Assembly: GCF_008122265.1 (NCBI RefSeq)
Contig: NZ_CP043042.1
Coordinates: 992,001 to 1,056,000, forward strand
Direction: 5' to 3'
From: Marinobacter fonticola
GTDB lineage: Bacteria; Pseudomonadota; Gammaproteobacteria; Pseudomonadales; Oleiphilaceae
DNA: 64,000 nucleotides
Shown: positions 54,566 through 62,593 of the stretch, piece by piece
Numbering within the stretch: position 1 is the first letter of the stretch
Layout: every line of letters starts with the position of its first letter
The notes under the pieces: model-generated
Told to the model about the DNA's origin: nothing
The model's database searches: none
The model's input: the letters and a program-made list of their open reading frames with translations, nothing else
Program-made: the position numbers and the translations under genes

Positions 54566-56500
54566 TTATTTAACGGCCCGTAGTGCCTGAAGGTCGCTGA
54601 TTTGCGTGAGGCGGGTTTCGATGGTGGCCTGAATGCCCGCTGTATCCAGTCCGCACTCAGCCAGCAGCTCAGTGTGCTTGCCATGGTCGACAAACCGGTC
54701 GGGCAGGCCAATGTGGAGCAGGGCGGCGGCAATCCCTTCGGCGTTCAAGAACTCGGAAACCGCACTGCCAGCACCTCCGGCGACCGCATTCTCCTCCAGC
54801 GTCACTACCAGATCGTGTTGTTCCACCAGCGTTTCGATCAAATCGGTATCCAGCGGTTTCACGAAACGCATGTCAGCGACGGTGGCATCCAGCGCTTCCG
54901 CTGCGGGCAGCGCGGAGGTTAGCCGCGCACCAAAGTTGAGAATGGCAACACGCTGGCCTTTGCGAACGATGCGGCCCTTGCCGATGGGCAGTGTGTTCAG
55001 TTCTTTTTCCATGGCAGCGCCCGGGCCTGTGCCGCGCGGATAGCGTACCGCGGCCGGACCGTCATGGCTTAGGCCGGTCTGCAGCAGCAGGCGAGTTTCG
55101 TTCTCGTCGGACGGCGCCATGACCAGCATGTTGGGAATGCAGCGCAGGTAGGTAAGATCGAACGAGCCGGCGTGGGTTGGACCGTCTTCGCCCACCAGAC
55201 CGGCTCGGTCGATCGCAAAGAGTACATCCAGGTTCTGGATCGCAACGTCATGAATTAACTGGTCGTAGGCACGCTGCAGAAAGGTCGAGTAAATCGCTAC
55301 CACCGGTTTGGCGCCGTCGCAGGCCAGACCGGCAGCCAGGGTGACCGAATGCTGTTCGGCGATGGCTACATCGTAATAGCGATCGGGAAAGCGCTGGCTG
55401 AACTGAACCAGATCCGAACCCTCGCACATGGCCGGGGTAATACCGACAACACGCTCATCCTGTTCAGCGACATCGCAAAGCCATTCGCCAAACACGTTGG
55501 CGTACTTGGGTTTTTTTAGCGTGGGTTTGACGTCGGCTGGAATGACCGGCGGTTTAGGCTCGATCTTATTGATGGCGTGATAGCCGATTGGATCGGCTTC
55601 CGCCGGTGCGAAGCCCTTACCTTTTTTGGTGACGATGTGCAGGAACTGCGGGCCATCGAGTTCGCGCAGGTTCTCCAGCGTTTCGACCAGTAAGGGAAGG
55701 TCGTGGCCGTCGATGGGGCCGATGTAGTTGAAGCCCAGTTCCTCGAACAGTGTGCCACCGGAAATCAGGCCCTTGAAATGCTCTTCGGTCTTGCGCGCGA
55801 TAGCCATTAAATGAGGCGCGCCCTGGAGAACCTTTTTGCTCCCGTCGCGCACTTGGTTATAAGTGCGGCTGGCCAGCAGCTTGGCGAAATAGTTTGACAG
55901 ACCGCCCACGTTTTGGGAGATCGACATGTCGTTGTCGTTCAGGACAACGAGCATGTTGGCACGTAGGTGGCCCGCATGGTTGAGGGCCTCGAAGGCCATG
56001 CCGGCCGTCATGGCGCCGTCGCCCATAACCGCGATGGTCTTGCGCGGTGAGTTTTGCATTCGGGCGGCAATCGCCATGCCCAGTGCGGCGCTGATCGAGG
56101 TGCTGGAGTGCCCGACACCAAAGGTGTCGTACTCGCTTTCGCCGCGCTTGGGAAAGCCGGCCAACCCATCCTTTTTACGGATAGTGCCCATACGGGTCCG
56201 GCGACCGGTCAGGATCTTGTGAGGATAAGCCTGATGACCCACATCCCACACCAGGCGATCATCTGGCGTGTTGAAGACATAGTGCAGCGCAACTGTCAGT
56301 TCCAGGACGCCCAGGCCAGCGCCGAAATGCCCGCCAGACTGGCCGACGCTCCAGAGCAGGAACGCGCGGAGCTCTCCGGTCAGTTGTGATAACTGTTCCT
56401 CCGCCAACTCGCGCAGCTGATCGGGTGTCTCTATCCGATCCAGCAACGGGGTGTTGGGCTGGCGTGACGGAATCTCCTTAAAAATCGTCGTATCGTGCAT
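54566..56500 (-). CDS. dxs: 1-deoxy-D-xylulose-5-phosphate synthase
   Basis: Dxs condenses pyruvate and glyceraldehyde 3-phosphate, the first step of the methylerythritol phosphate pathway. The 644-residue product has ThDP binding [20 protein letters not shown] and [10 protein letters not shown], the transketolase centre domain with the catalytic glutamate in [28 protein letters not shown] and the C-terminal [17 protein letters not shown]. It is the last gene of xseB-ispA-dxs, 101 bp after ispA. A REP-like hairpin lies beyond the stop. Confidence 0.97.
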   Translation of the reverse strand: MHDTTIFKEIPSRQPNTPLLDRIETPDQLRELAEEQLSQLTGELRAFLLWSVGQSGGHFGAGLGVLELTVALHYVFNTPDDRLVWDVGHQAYPHKILTGRRTRMGTIRKKDGLAGFPKRGESEYDTFGVGHSSTSISAALGMAIAARMQNSPRKTIAVMGDGAMTAGMAFEALNHAGHLRANMLVVLNDNDMSISQNVGGLSNYFAKLLASRTYNQVRDGSKKVLQGAPHLMAIARKTEEHFKGLISGGTLFEELGFNYIGPIDGHDLPLLVETLENLRELDGPQFLHIVTKKGKGFAPAEADPIGYHAINKIEPKPPVIPADVKPTLKKPKYANVFGEWLCDVAEQDERVVGITPAMCEGSDLVQFSQRFPDRYYDVAIAEQHSVTLAAGLACDGAKPVVAIYSTFLQRAYDQLIHDVAIQNLDVLFAIDRAGLVGEDGPTHAGSFDLTYLRCIPNMLVMAPSDENETRLLLQTGLSHDGPAAVRYPRGTGPGAAMEKELNTLPIGKGRIVRKGQRVAILNFGARLTSALPAAEALDATVADMRFVKPLDTDLIETLVEQHDLVVTLEENAVAGGAGSAVSEFLNAEGIAAALLHIGLPDRFVDHGKHTELLAECGLDTAGIQATIETRLTQISDLQALRAVK

Positions 56501-56601
56501 CCGCTCTGATCTTCTGACTCAATGTCTGGTAATTATACGGGTGATAGACCCCGGTTTCACATTTCCGTCCTGTGAGATGGCGGGAATGCCCAGGGGTGCG
56601 C

Positions 56602-57501
56602 TCAATGTGTGCGGGTCACCACAAATTCGGCGATCTGACGCAGCGGATCGGCGTCGCTTCCAAATATCGCCAGCGCCGCAATGGCTTCTTTCTGCAAGGA
56701 TCGAAGATGGGTGCGGGCCCCGTCAATACCCAGGCACGCCGGATAGGTCGGTTTATTGCGTGCAGCGTCCGAGCCTTGGGGCTTGCCGATGGTGTCTGTA
56801 GCACCTTCGACATCAAGCAGGTCGTCCTGAACCTGGAAAGCAAGGCCTAGCGCACGACTGTAGGCCCCAAGCGCATCCAGTGTATGCGCGCTCGCGTGTT
56901 CCGATGCGAGAGCGCCGAGCTTGACGCTGGCTTCGATCAACGCACCGGTCTTGCAGCGATGCATATGCTGCAGGTCTTCCAGCGCGAGTTTACGGCCCAC
57001 CGAGTTGAGGTCGATGGCCTGGCCGCCGACCATGCCCGAACGGCCGCTGGCCCGGCCCAGGGTCCGCAGCATGTCCACTCGGGTTTCGGCGCTGAACGCC
57101 CCCTTGTCACCCAGCACTTCAAAGGCCAGCGTCTGTAACGCATCGCCGGCAAGAATGGCTGTGGCTTCATCGAAGGCGATATGCACGGTGGGTTTGCCCC
57201 GGCGCAGCGCATCGTCGTCCATGGCCGGCAGATCGTCATGAATCAGGGAATAGGCGTGGATCAGCTCCACTGCACAGCCCGGCACCAGCGCCCTTTCCGG
57301 CGCGCATCCGGTTGCTGCCGCCGCCGCTAGCGTCAGAACCGGACGAATGCGCTTGCCGCCGCCGAGTACCGCGTAACGCATGGCCTCCTGCAGGCGAACG
57401 GGGGTATGGGCGCCTTCATTGAGCCAGTCGTCCAGGGTGCTTTCGATCGCTTCTCGCCACGGAGCAAACGACATATCCGGTTTTGTCGGATGGGTGCTCA
57501 T
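56602..57501 (-). CDS. ispA: (2E,6E)-farnesyl diphosphate synthase
   Basis: IspA makes farnesyl diphosphate from DMAPP and IPP, feeding undecaprenyl phosphate and quinones. The 299-residue product starts at ATG 57501 (MSTHPTKPDMSF), overlapping xseB by four bases. The first Asp-rich motif is HDDLPAMDDDALRRG and the second QVQDDLLDVEG; GGGKRIRPVL marks the IPP site. The longer frame upstream lies inside xseB. Confidence 0.96.
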   Translation of the reverse strand: MSTHPTKPDMSFAPWREAIESTLDDWLNEGAHTPVRLQEAMRYAVLGGGKRIRPVLTLAAAAATGCAPERALVPGCAVELIHAYSLIHDDLPAMDDDALRRGKPTVHIAFDEATAILAGDALQTLAFEVLGDKGAFSAETRVDMLRTLGRASGRSGMVGGQAIDLNSVGRKLALEDLQHMHRCKTGALIEASVKLGALASEHASAHTLDALGAYSRALGLAFQVQDDLLDVEGATDTIGKPQGSDAARNKPTYPACLGIDGARTHLRSLQKEAIAALAIFGSDADPLRQIAEFVVTRTH

Positions 57502-57752
57502 TGCCCCTCGTCGTCCACGTTGAACGGACGGGTTTCCAGCGTGTCGCCCTCGACCTTGACGAGCTGCTCGACGCGTTGCTCCGCCTGACGCAGGGCTTGC
57601 TGACACTCTCGGGTCAGGCGCACACCGCGCTCAAAGGCGGCTAGGGATTTTTCCAGCGGCAGGTCACCCTGCTCCAGATCGCGAACCAGGGCCTCGAGTT
57701 CATTCAGCGATTTTTCGAAGTCGGCAATAGTGACGCCGGTCATGACGGGCAT
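57498..57752 (-). CDS. xseB: Exodeoxyribonuclease VII small subunit
   Basis: The 84-residue helical protein binds XseA in exonuclease VII. The family signature FEKSLNELEALVRDLEQGDL, PLEKSLAAFERGVRLTRECQ and LRQAEQRVEQL is complete. Two starts are possible: 57752, with GGAG too close, or the ATG at 57743, with GGAG at 10 bases. It is the first gene of xseB-ispA-dxs, the usual order in gammaproteobacteria. Confidence 0.93.
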   Translation of the reverse strand: MPVMTGVTIADFEKSLNELEALVRDLEQGDLPLEKSLAAFERGVRLTRECQQALRQAEQRVEQLVKVEGDTLETRPFNVDDEGQ

Positions 57753-57778
57753 TCTCCGGGAAGGTCTGTTTCGGGCGG

Positions 57779-57787
57779 AGTATACCA
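57779..57787 (-). promoter_or_regulatory. Extended -10 promoter of xseB-ispA-dxs
   Basis: On the minus strand the sequence reads TGGTATACT, an extended -10 motif (TG-n-TATACT), about 27-35 bp before xseB. No good -35 was found, which extended -10 promoters tolerate. Confidence 0.5.
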
Positions 57788-57867
57788 GAGCTGGTCAGGT
57801 TTGCGTTTCCTCTGGCGCAGTCGCCGTCTATCCTTAACGGCATAATGACCTTATGAGGTTATTTGGC

Positions 57868-58488
57868 ATGGCATTGGCGAGTAACCGAACGCACCAGACT
57901 AAACAGGCGGGTATCGAGATGTGGCAGGGAGAAGAACGCAGACGTTTCTACCGGGTCGATGATCGGGTGGCTTTGCGCTACGTAAGGCTGTCGGACAAGG
58001 CATCGCTTTCGGCCGAGCTGGTTGATCTGTCGCTGCGTACGCGGCAGGTGGATATCGACTTGGCGTTGGATCAAGCGCTGGCCAAATTGGCGGAGACAGC
58101 GCCGGAAACTCGGGAAGTTATCGATCTGCTCAACCGCAAACTGGATTTGGTACTGGAGGCGTTGGGCGATGAAGTGGACGGGTTGGAAGCTGGCAGCCTG
58201 GTGGCCCGCGACATTAACCTGAGTGCAGGCGGCCTGTCATTTCGTACCCAAGAGGCGATAGCCGATGAAGAATCCCTACTGGTGGACCTCTTGTTCTATC
58301 CGGAGCGCAGGACAGTCCGGATACTGGCGAGAGTGGTTGGTATGGTGCCTGAGGATGGCGAGTTTCGCGTTCACCTCGACTTCGAACGGATCACCGATAC
58401 CGATCGCGAGCTGCTCATGAGCCATATCATGCGCTTGCAGAGTTCGAAATTACGCGAGCGCGACGGCGCTGCCCGCGATCAGTCTTGA
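57868..58488 (+). CDS. PilZ domain protein with helical insert
   Basis: The product of 206 residues (start 57868, GAGG upstream; alternatives at 57853 and 57919) carries both c-di-GMP-binding motifs of PilZ: RRFYR (R25-x3-R29) and NLSAGG (N117-G122). Between them lie about 85 residues, of which ~55-100 are strongly helical (LDQALAKLAE, REVIDLLNRKLDLVLEALG). Standard PilZ domains have a much shorter gap, so this is an insert, perhaps for oligomerisation. It likely binds c-di-GMP. Target is unknown. The 3' end overlaps the NRDE gene by 10 bases in convergent orientation. Confidence 0.8.
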   Translation: MALASNRTHQTKQAGIEMWQGEERRRFYRVDDRVALRYVRLSDKASLSAELVDLSLRTRQVDIDLALDQALAKLAETAPETREVIDLLNRKLDLVLEALGDEVDGLEAGSLVARDINLSAGGLSFRTQEAIADEESLLVDLLFYPERRTVRILARVVGMVPEDGEFRVHLDFERITDTDRELLMSHIMRLQSSKLRERDGAARDQS

Positions 58489-59351
58489 TAACGGTTCCAG
58501 CTAAAGCTAGCCCTCTCGCCTGCGACGCCTTCGCGCAGCCAGGTCTGCTCGGTGACGTCAACGCGGCCGTCGCGGTGAAGCGATACGACCGTGCTTGCTC
58601 GCGTGCCGTAGGTATCGCTTCGAATGAAAGGCGAGGATAGGAAACGCTCGGTTTCCAGTCCCACGCCCGTATCGGGCAGAAAGCTATCCGGGGCTGGCGT
58701 GGAATCCATCAGAGCCGCTATCAGCGCGTCGTGCAGTTTTGCAGTAGGCGTGTCGTGCATCAGCTGATTCAGTGTCTTGCGTAAACGGACCAGCTTGGGC
58801 CACGGGCTCTGCAATAAATGGTTGCTGAGTCCGTAAGTGCCTCGATGCAACTGGCGTCCTGGGTGGGTCTCCCGATTACCATAGTCCTGATCACTGCTGT
58901 CGTCCGGATCACTGCTGTCGTCCGGATTACTGCCGTAGTTCGGATTACTGCCGTAGTTCGGATTACTACTGTAGTCCCGGTTACTGTAGTACCAGCCGCT
59001 CCGTTCCGACAGTCGTAATAGATTGTACCCCAAAAATTGGTGCTGAGATTGATTCAGCTTTTCCGACAGCTTTTCATGGGGTTCGGTCAGGGCCCACACC
59101 GGTAGTTGTCCTCGGGACCATGCGCCTTTCCCTGGGTGGCCATCGCGAAAGTTGGTCACTGCGGCCACCTCGCCGGCCCGGGTGATGGCCAGCCAGGTAC
59201 CGCCCGACTGGGCATCCTGGCCCGCCAAAATGTGCGGCGAGGCCCACCAGTCCATCGTCCGCGTGGGCCGGGCGTAGAACTCGTCGCGGTTAGCCGCAAC
59301 GACCAGCGGCAGCTCCGGATGCTGGTTGATGGCGAACAGAATCAGGCACAT
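58479..59351 (-). CDS. NRDE (TANGO2-like) family protein with internal tandem repeat
   Basis: The N-terminus MCLILFAINQHPELPLVVAA NRDEF contains the Asn-Arg-Asp-Glu signature of the TANGO2/NRDE family, with an N-terminal Cys at residue 2 as in Ntn-type hydrolases. GGTWLAITRAGEVAAVTNFR, GTYGLSNHLL and the C-terminal GTRASTVVSLHRDGRVD are family motifs. In the middle (residues ~121-158) an in-frame 18-bp tandem repeat encodes Ser/Asn/Asp/Tyr-rich hexapeptides (SNPNYG, SDPDDS) absent from standard members. Human TANGO2 has been linked to heme or lipid handling; the bacterial role is unclear. Length 290 exceeds the usual ~250 because of the repeat. Confidence 0.85.
   Translation of the reverse strand: MCLILFAINQHPELPLVVAANRDEFYARPTRTMDWWASPHILAGQDAQSGGTWLAITRAGEVAAVTNFRDGHPGKGAWSRGQLPVWALTEPHEKLSEKLNQSQHQFLGYNLLRLSERSGWYYSNRDYSSNPNYGSNPNYGSNPDDSSDPDDSSDQDYGNRETHPGRQLHRGTYGLSNHLLQSPWPKLVRLRKTLNQLMHDTPTAKLHDALIAALMDSTPAPDSFLPDTGVGLETERFLSSPFIRSDTYGTRASTVVSLHRDGRVDVTEQTWLREGVAGERASFSWNRYQD
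58874..58990. repeat. 18-bp tandem repeat inside the NRDE gene
   Basis: Five full 18-bp units run 58892-58909, 58910-58927, 58928-58945, 58946-58963 and 58964-58981, flanked by partial units on both sides. Units 1 and 2 are identical, as are units 3 and 4. The length keeps the reading frame and encodes Asn/Asp/Ser/Gly/Tyr hexapeptides. Confidence 0.92.
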
Positions 59352-59462
59352 AGAGTTCGGGCTTCCTGGTTTGCTGTATTTGCGCCGGCGCGAAGTGTGA
59401 TCCCGACCTGTCCCCTGTGTATCATACGGGCCTGGATTCTGGCTATTAAGGAAAGACCCGGC

Positions 59463-60257
59463 ATGGGCCTGATGTGGTTATTCGGTCTGTATATGGCTCT
59501 AGGAGCTTTTGCCGGCGTACTTGCCGGCCTGTTTGGCATCGGTGGTGGGCTGATTATCGTGCCTGTGCTGATCTTCAGTTTCGGTTTTCAAGGCATTAGC
59601 GCCGATGTTGCCGCTCATCTAGCGGTGGGCACCTCTCTGGCCACCATTGTTTTCACGTCCATCAGTTCCATTCGTTCCCATCACCAGCGCGGCGGTGTGC
59701 TCTGGCCGGTTTTTCGCCCCATGATGCCGGGTATCGTTGCGGGTGCTGTTTTGGGCGCGTGCACCGCGGCGCTATTGTCAGGAGAAATGCTGCAACTGTT
59801 TATCGGTATCTTCGTTATCGCCGTGGCCTGCATCATGCTTTTCAATATTAAGCCGTCGCCGGGGCGTGGGGTGCCGGGCAGGGCTGGGCTCATGGCGGCC
59901 GGCGGAGGGGTAGGCTGGGCGTCAGCCATTTTTGGTATTGGCGGCGGGACGCTTACGGTGCCTTTCCTGAGTTGGTGCAACGTGCGTATGCAGCAGGCGG
60001 TGGGCACGTCTGCGGCCTGTGGCTTGCCGATCGCCGTCGCCGGGGCTGTAGCGAATATTGGTACCGGTTGGGACGCGCCGGCATTGCCGCCGTACAGCCT
60101 TGGGTTTATCTATCTGCCTGCCTTTGCCGGTATTGTCTTGACCAGCGTACTTTTTGCCCGGGTGGGGGCCGCGTTGGCCCACCGGCTGGATGCCGCCTTA
60201 CTCAAACGTATTTTCGCGCTGTTTTTGTTGCTGATGGGTATCCGGTTTTTGATCTGA
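59463..60257 (+). CDS. TSUP (TauE/SafE) family permease
   Basis: The 264-residue membrane protein has about eight helices in two halves, each with a glycine-rich FGIGGG motif: GLFGIGGGLIIVPVL and IFGIGGGTLTVPFL. These are TSUP hallmarks. Family members move sulfite, sulfoacetate or other organosulfur anions. The substrate here cannot be named. ATG 59463 has AAGGAAAG upstream. It is divergent from the NRDE gene and 187 bp before lgt. Confidence 0.9.
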   Translation: MGLMWLFGLYMALGAFAGVLAGLFGIGGGLIIVPVLIFSFGFQGISADVAAHLAVGTSLATIVFTSISSIRSHHQRGGVLWPVFRPMMPGIVAGAVLGACTAALLSGEMLQLFIGIFVIAVACIMLFNIKPSPGRGVPGRAGLMAAGGGVGWASAIFGIGGGTLTVPFLSWCNVRMQQAVGTSAACGLPIAVAGAVANIGTGWDAPALPPYSLGFIYLPAFAGIVLTSVLFARVGAALAHRLDAALLKRIFALFLLLMGIRFLI

Positions 60258-60444
60258 TAGCAGGTTTCGATCCTGAAATGTCCTTGCTGGCGTTTCACAG
60301 TACTGCCTGGTAAAAGCATGGTTCGAAAAATCAAAGGCTTGCGCCCTGGATTTTGGCGATACATCCTTTGCCACCACGGTGTTCCTCCTGACTTCACGGG
60401 TTTGGACGAAACACTCACTAACGTCTTGAAGATAGCGGGGACTC

Positions 60445-61233
60445 ATGCTGCGGCACCCACAGTTCGATCCGGTTGCGATTTCCCTGGGCCCTCTCAAGGT
60501 CCACTGGTATGGCCTGACTTATTTGGTTGGCTTTGTCGTTGGCTGGTGGCTCGGCCGTATTAGGGCGCGCAAGCCGTGGTCGCCTATCAATGAGGAGCAA
60601 ATGGGCGACCTGCTGTTCTACATTGCCCTGGGCGTGGTGCTTGGGGGCCGCTTCGGTTACGTTATCTTCTACAACTTCGAGACTTTCCTCGGCGATCCGC
60701 TATGGCTGTTCCGCGTATGGGAAGGAGGAATGTCATTCCACGGCGGGCTGCTCGGCGTATTGCTCGCCATGTGGTGGTTTGGCCGCAAGGTGAACCGGCA
60801 CTTCTTCCAGATCGCCGACTTCGTGGCGCCTCTGGTGCCAGTGGGGCTGGGCGCAGGCCGCATTGGCAACTTTATCAACGGCGAGCTTTGGGGGCGGACC
60901 ACGGATGTGCCCTGGGGAATGGTTTTCCCCCAGGCGCCGGACCTGTTACCACGCCACCCGTCGCAGCTCTACCAGTTCGCGATGGAAGGGGTCTTACTGT
61001 TTGTTGCCCTGTGGTGGTTTTCCTCTAAGCCCCGCCCAAGAATGGCTGTTTCCGGACTTTTTCTGGTGTTGTATGGTTGCTTCCGCATTGTCGCGGAGCT
61101 CTACCGGCAGCCCGATGCCCAGCTTGGCTATCTGGCCTGGAACTGGTTGACCATGGGCCAGCTGCTATCGTTGCCGATGGTCCTTGCGGGACTCATTATG
61201 ATGGTATTTGCATACAGGAGTAAGGCGTCATGA
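60445..61233 (+). CDS. lgt: Phosphatidylglycerol--prolipoprotein diacylglyceryl transferase
   Basis: Lgt attaches diacylglycerol to the lipobox cysteine of prolipoproteins in the inner membrane. The 262-residue, seven-helix protein has [25 protein letters not shown] and the Lgt signature [27 protein letters not shown] is also typical. The start gives the family's [20 protein letters not shown]. It overlaps thyA by four bases, the lgt-thyA pair found in many proteobacteria. Confidence 0.97.
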   Translation: MLRHPQFDPVAISLGPLKVHWYGLTYLVGFVVGWWLGRIRARKPWSPINEEQMGDLLFYIALGVVLGGRFGYVIFYNFETFLGDPLWLFRVWEGGMSFHGGLLGVLLAMWWFGRKVNRHFFQIADFVAPLVPVGLGAGRIGNFINGELWGRTTDVPWGMVFPQAPDLLPRHPSQLYQFAMEGVLLFVALWWFSSKPRPRMAVSGLFLVLYGCFRIVAELYRQPDAQLGYLAWNWLTMGQLLSLPMVLAGLIMMVFAYRSKAS

Positions 61234-62069
61234 AAGCCTATCTGGACTTGATGCGCGATGTCGTGGACAACGGTACAGATAAGGGCGACCGCACCGGGGT
61301 GGGAACGCGCTCCGTTTTCGGCCGTCAGATTCGCTTCGATCTGGGTGAAGGCTTTCCTCTGGTGACGACCAAGAAGGTGCACTTACGCAGCATTATCTAC
61401 GAATTGCTGTGGTTCCTCGAAGGTTCGACCGACAATAACTGGCTGCGTGAGCGCAAAGTCAGCATCTGGAACGAGTGGGCGCTGGAGAACGGCGATCTGG
61501 GCCCGATCTATGGCAAGCAGTGGCGTAGCTGGCAGTGTCCCAACGGCGATGTGGTGGACCAGATCACCGAGGTGGTGCGCCAGATTCGTACCAAGCCAAA
61601 CTCCCGTCGTTTGATCGTGTCCGCCTGGAATCCCGCGGAGCTGCCGGATGAAACAATCGGTCCGCAGGAAAACGTCGAGCAGGGACGCATGGCGCTGGCA
61701 CCTTGCCACTGCCTGTTCCAGTTCTATGTGGTCGACGGCAAACTCTCTTGTCAGCTTTACCAGCGCAGTGCCGACCTTTTTCTCGGGGTGCCGTTCAATA
61801 TCGCTTCCTACAGTCTGCTAACGCACATGATTGCCCAGCAGTGTGATTTGGACGTCGGTGAATTCATCCATACCTTTGGTGATTGTCACCTGTACCAAAA
61901 TCATCTGACCGACGAGATCGTCTACGAGCAGCTGGGTCGCGAGCCTCGCCCGTTACCGAAACTGCACATTCGCCGCAAGCTCGCCAGCCTGTTCGAGTAT
62001 GAGCTGGAAGACTTCGAGTTCGAGGGTTACGACCCGCTGCCGGGCATCAAGGCGCCCATCGCGGTCTAA
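61230..62069 (+). CDS. thyA: Thymidylate synthase
   Basis: ThyA methylates dUMP with methylenetetrahydrofolate. The catalytic cysteine is C159 in [40 protein letters not shown], the GDCHLYQNH segment and the C-terminal PGIKAPIAV are present. At 279 residues it is longer than E. coli ThyA (264), mainly because of ~13 extra residues ([14 protein letters not shown]) just before the catalytic loop. folA follows after 11 bp, so its folate product is recycled by the next gene. Confidence 0.97.
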   Translation: MKAYLDLMRDVVDNGTDKGDRTGVGTRSVFGRQIRFDLGEGFPLVTTKKVHLRSIIYELLWFLEGSTDNNWLRERKVSIWNEWALENGDLGPIYGKQWRSWQCPNGDVVDQITEVVRQIRTKPNSRRLIVSAWNPAELPDETIGPQENVEQGRMALAPCHCLFQFYVVDGKLSCQLYQRSADLFLGVPFNIASYSLLTHMIAQQCDLDVGEFIHTFGDCHLYQNHLTDEIVYEQLGREPRPLPKLHIRRKLASLFEYELEDFEFEGYDPLPGIKAPIAV

Positions 62070-62080
62070 GGAGAATATCG

Positions 62081-62593
62081 ATGCGGAAAGCGCTGATCGT
62101 AGCTATGGCCCAAAACCGCGTGATCGGTCGCAACAACGCGCTTCCATGGTACTTGCCGGGGGATTTGCGCTACTTCAAGCAGGCGACTATGGGCAAGCCC
62201 ATCTTGATGGGGCGCAAAACCTTCGAATCTATCGGCCGTCCGCTGCCGGGACGCCTGAATGTCGTGATTACGCGGGATCAAAGCTGGGAGGCGCCGGCTG
62301 GCGTGGTTGCAGAGCATACGCTGGCGGCGGCCTATCGGCGAGCCGAGGCGCAGGCGGAGCTGGAAGGCGGTGACGAGATTATGATTATTGGTGGCGGGCA
62401 GATCTATGCGGATGCCCTGCCGGATATCGACCGCATGTACGTCACCCAGGTGCATGCCGACGTTGAGGGCGATGCCTGGTTCCCCGACGTGGACTGGGGG
62501 CAATGGCAAGAACTCGGACGGGAAAATTTCTCCGCGTCCGAGAACAATCCTTACGACTACAGCTTCATCGTCTATCAGCGATCGGAAGACTGA
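62081..62593 (+). CDS. folA: Dihydrofolate reductase
   Basis: FolA reduces dihydrofolate made by ThyA. The 170-residue protein starts RKALIVAMAQNRVIG and has the catalytic Asp at D28 (LPGDLRYFK), MGRKTFESIGRPLPGRLNVV, and IIGGGQIYADAL. GGAG precedes the ATG. Its 3' end overlaps the converging helicase gene by 19 bases. Confidence 0.97.
   Translation: MRKALIVAMAQNRVIGRNNALPWYLPGDLRYFKQATMGKPILMGRKTFESIGRPLPGRLNVVITRDQSWEAPAGVVAEHTLAAAYRRAEAQAELEGGDEIMIIGGGQIYADALPDIDRMYVTQVHADVEGDAWFPDVDWGQWQELGRENFSASENNPYDYSFIVYQRSED

Noticed and set aside
58874..58990. CRISPR-like array
   Set aside because: The 18-bp units are directly tandem without spacers and are in frame within a coding region.
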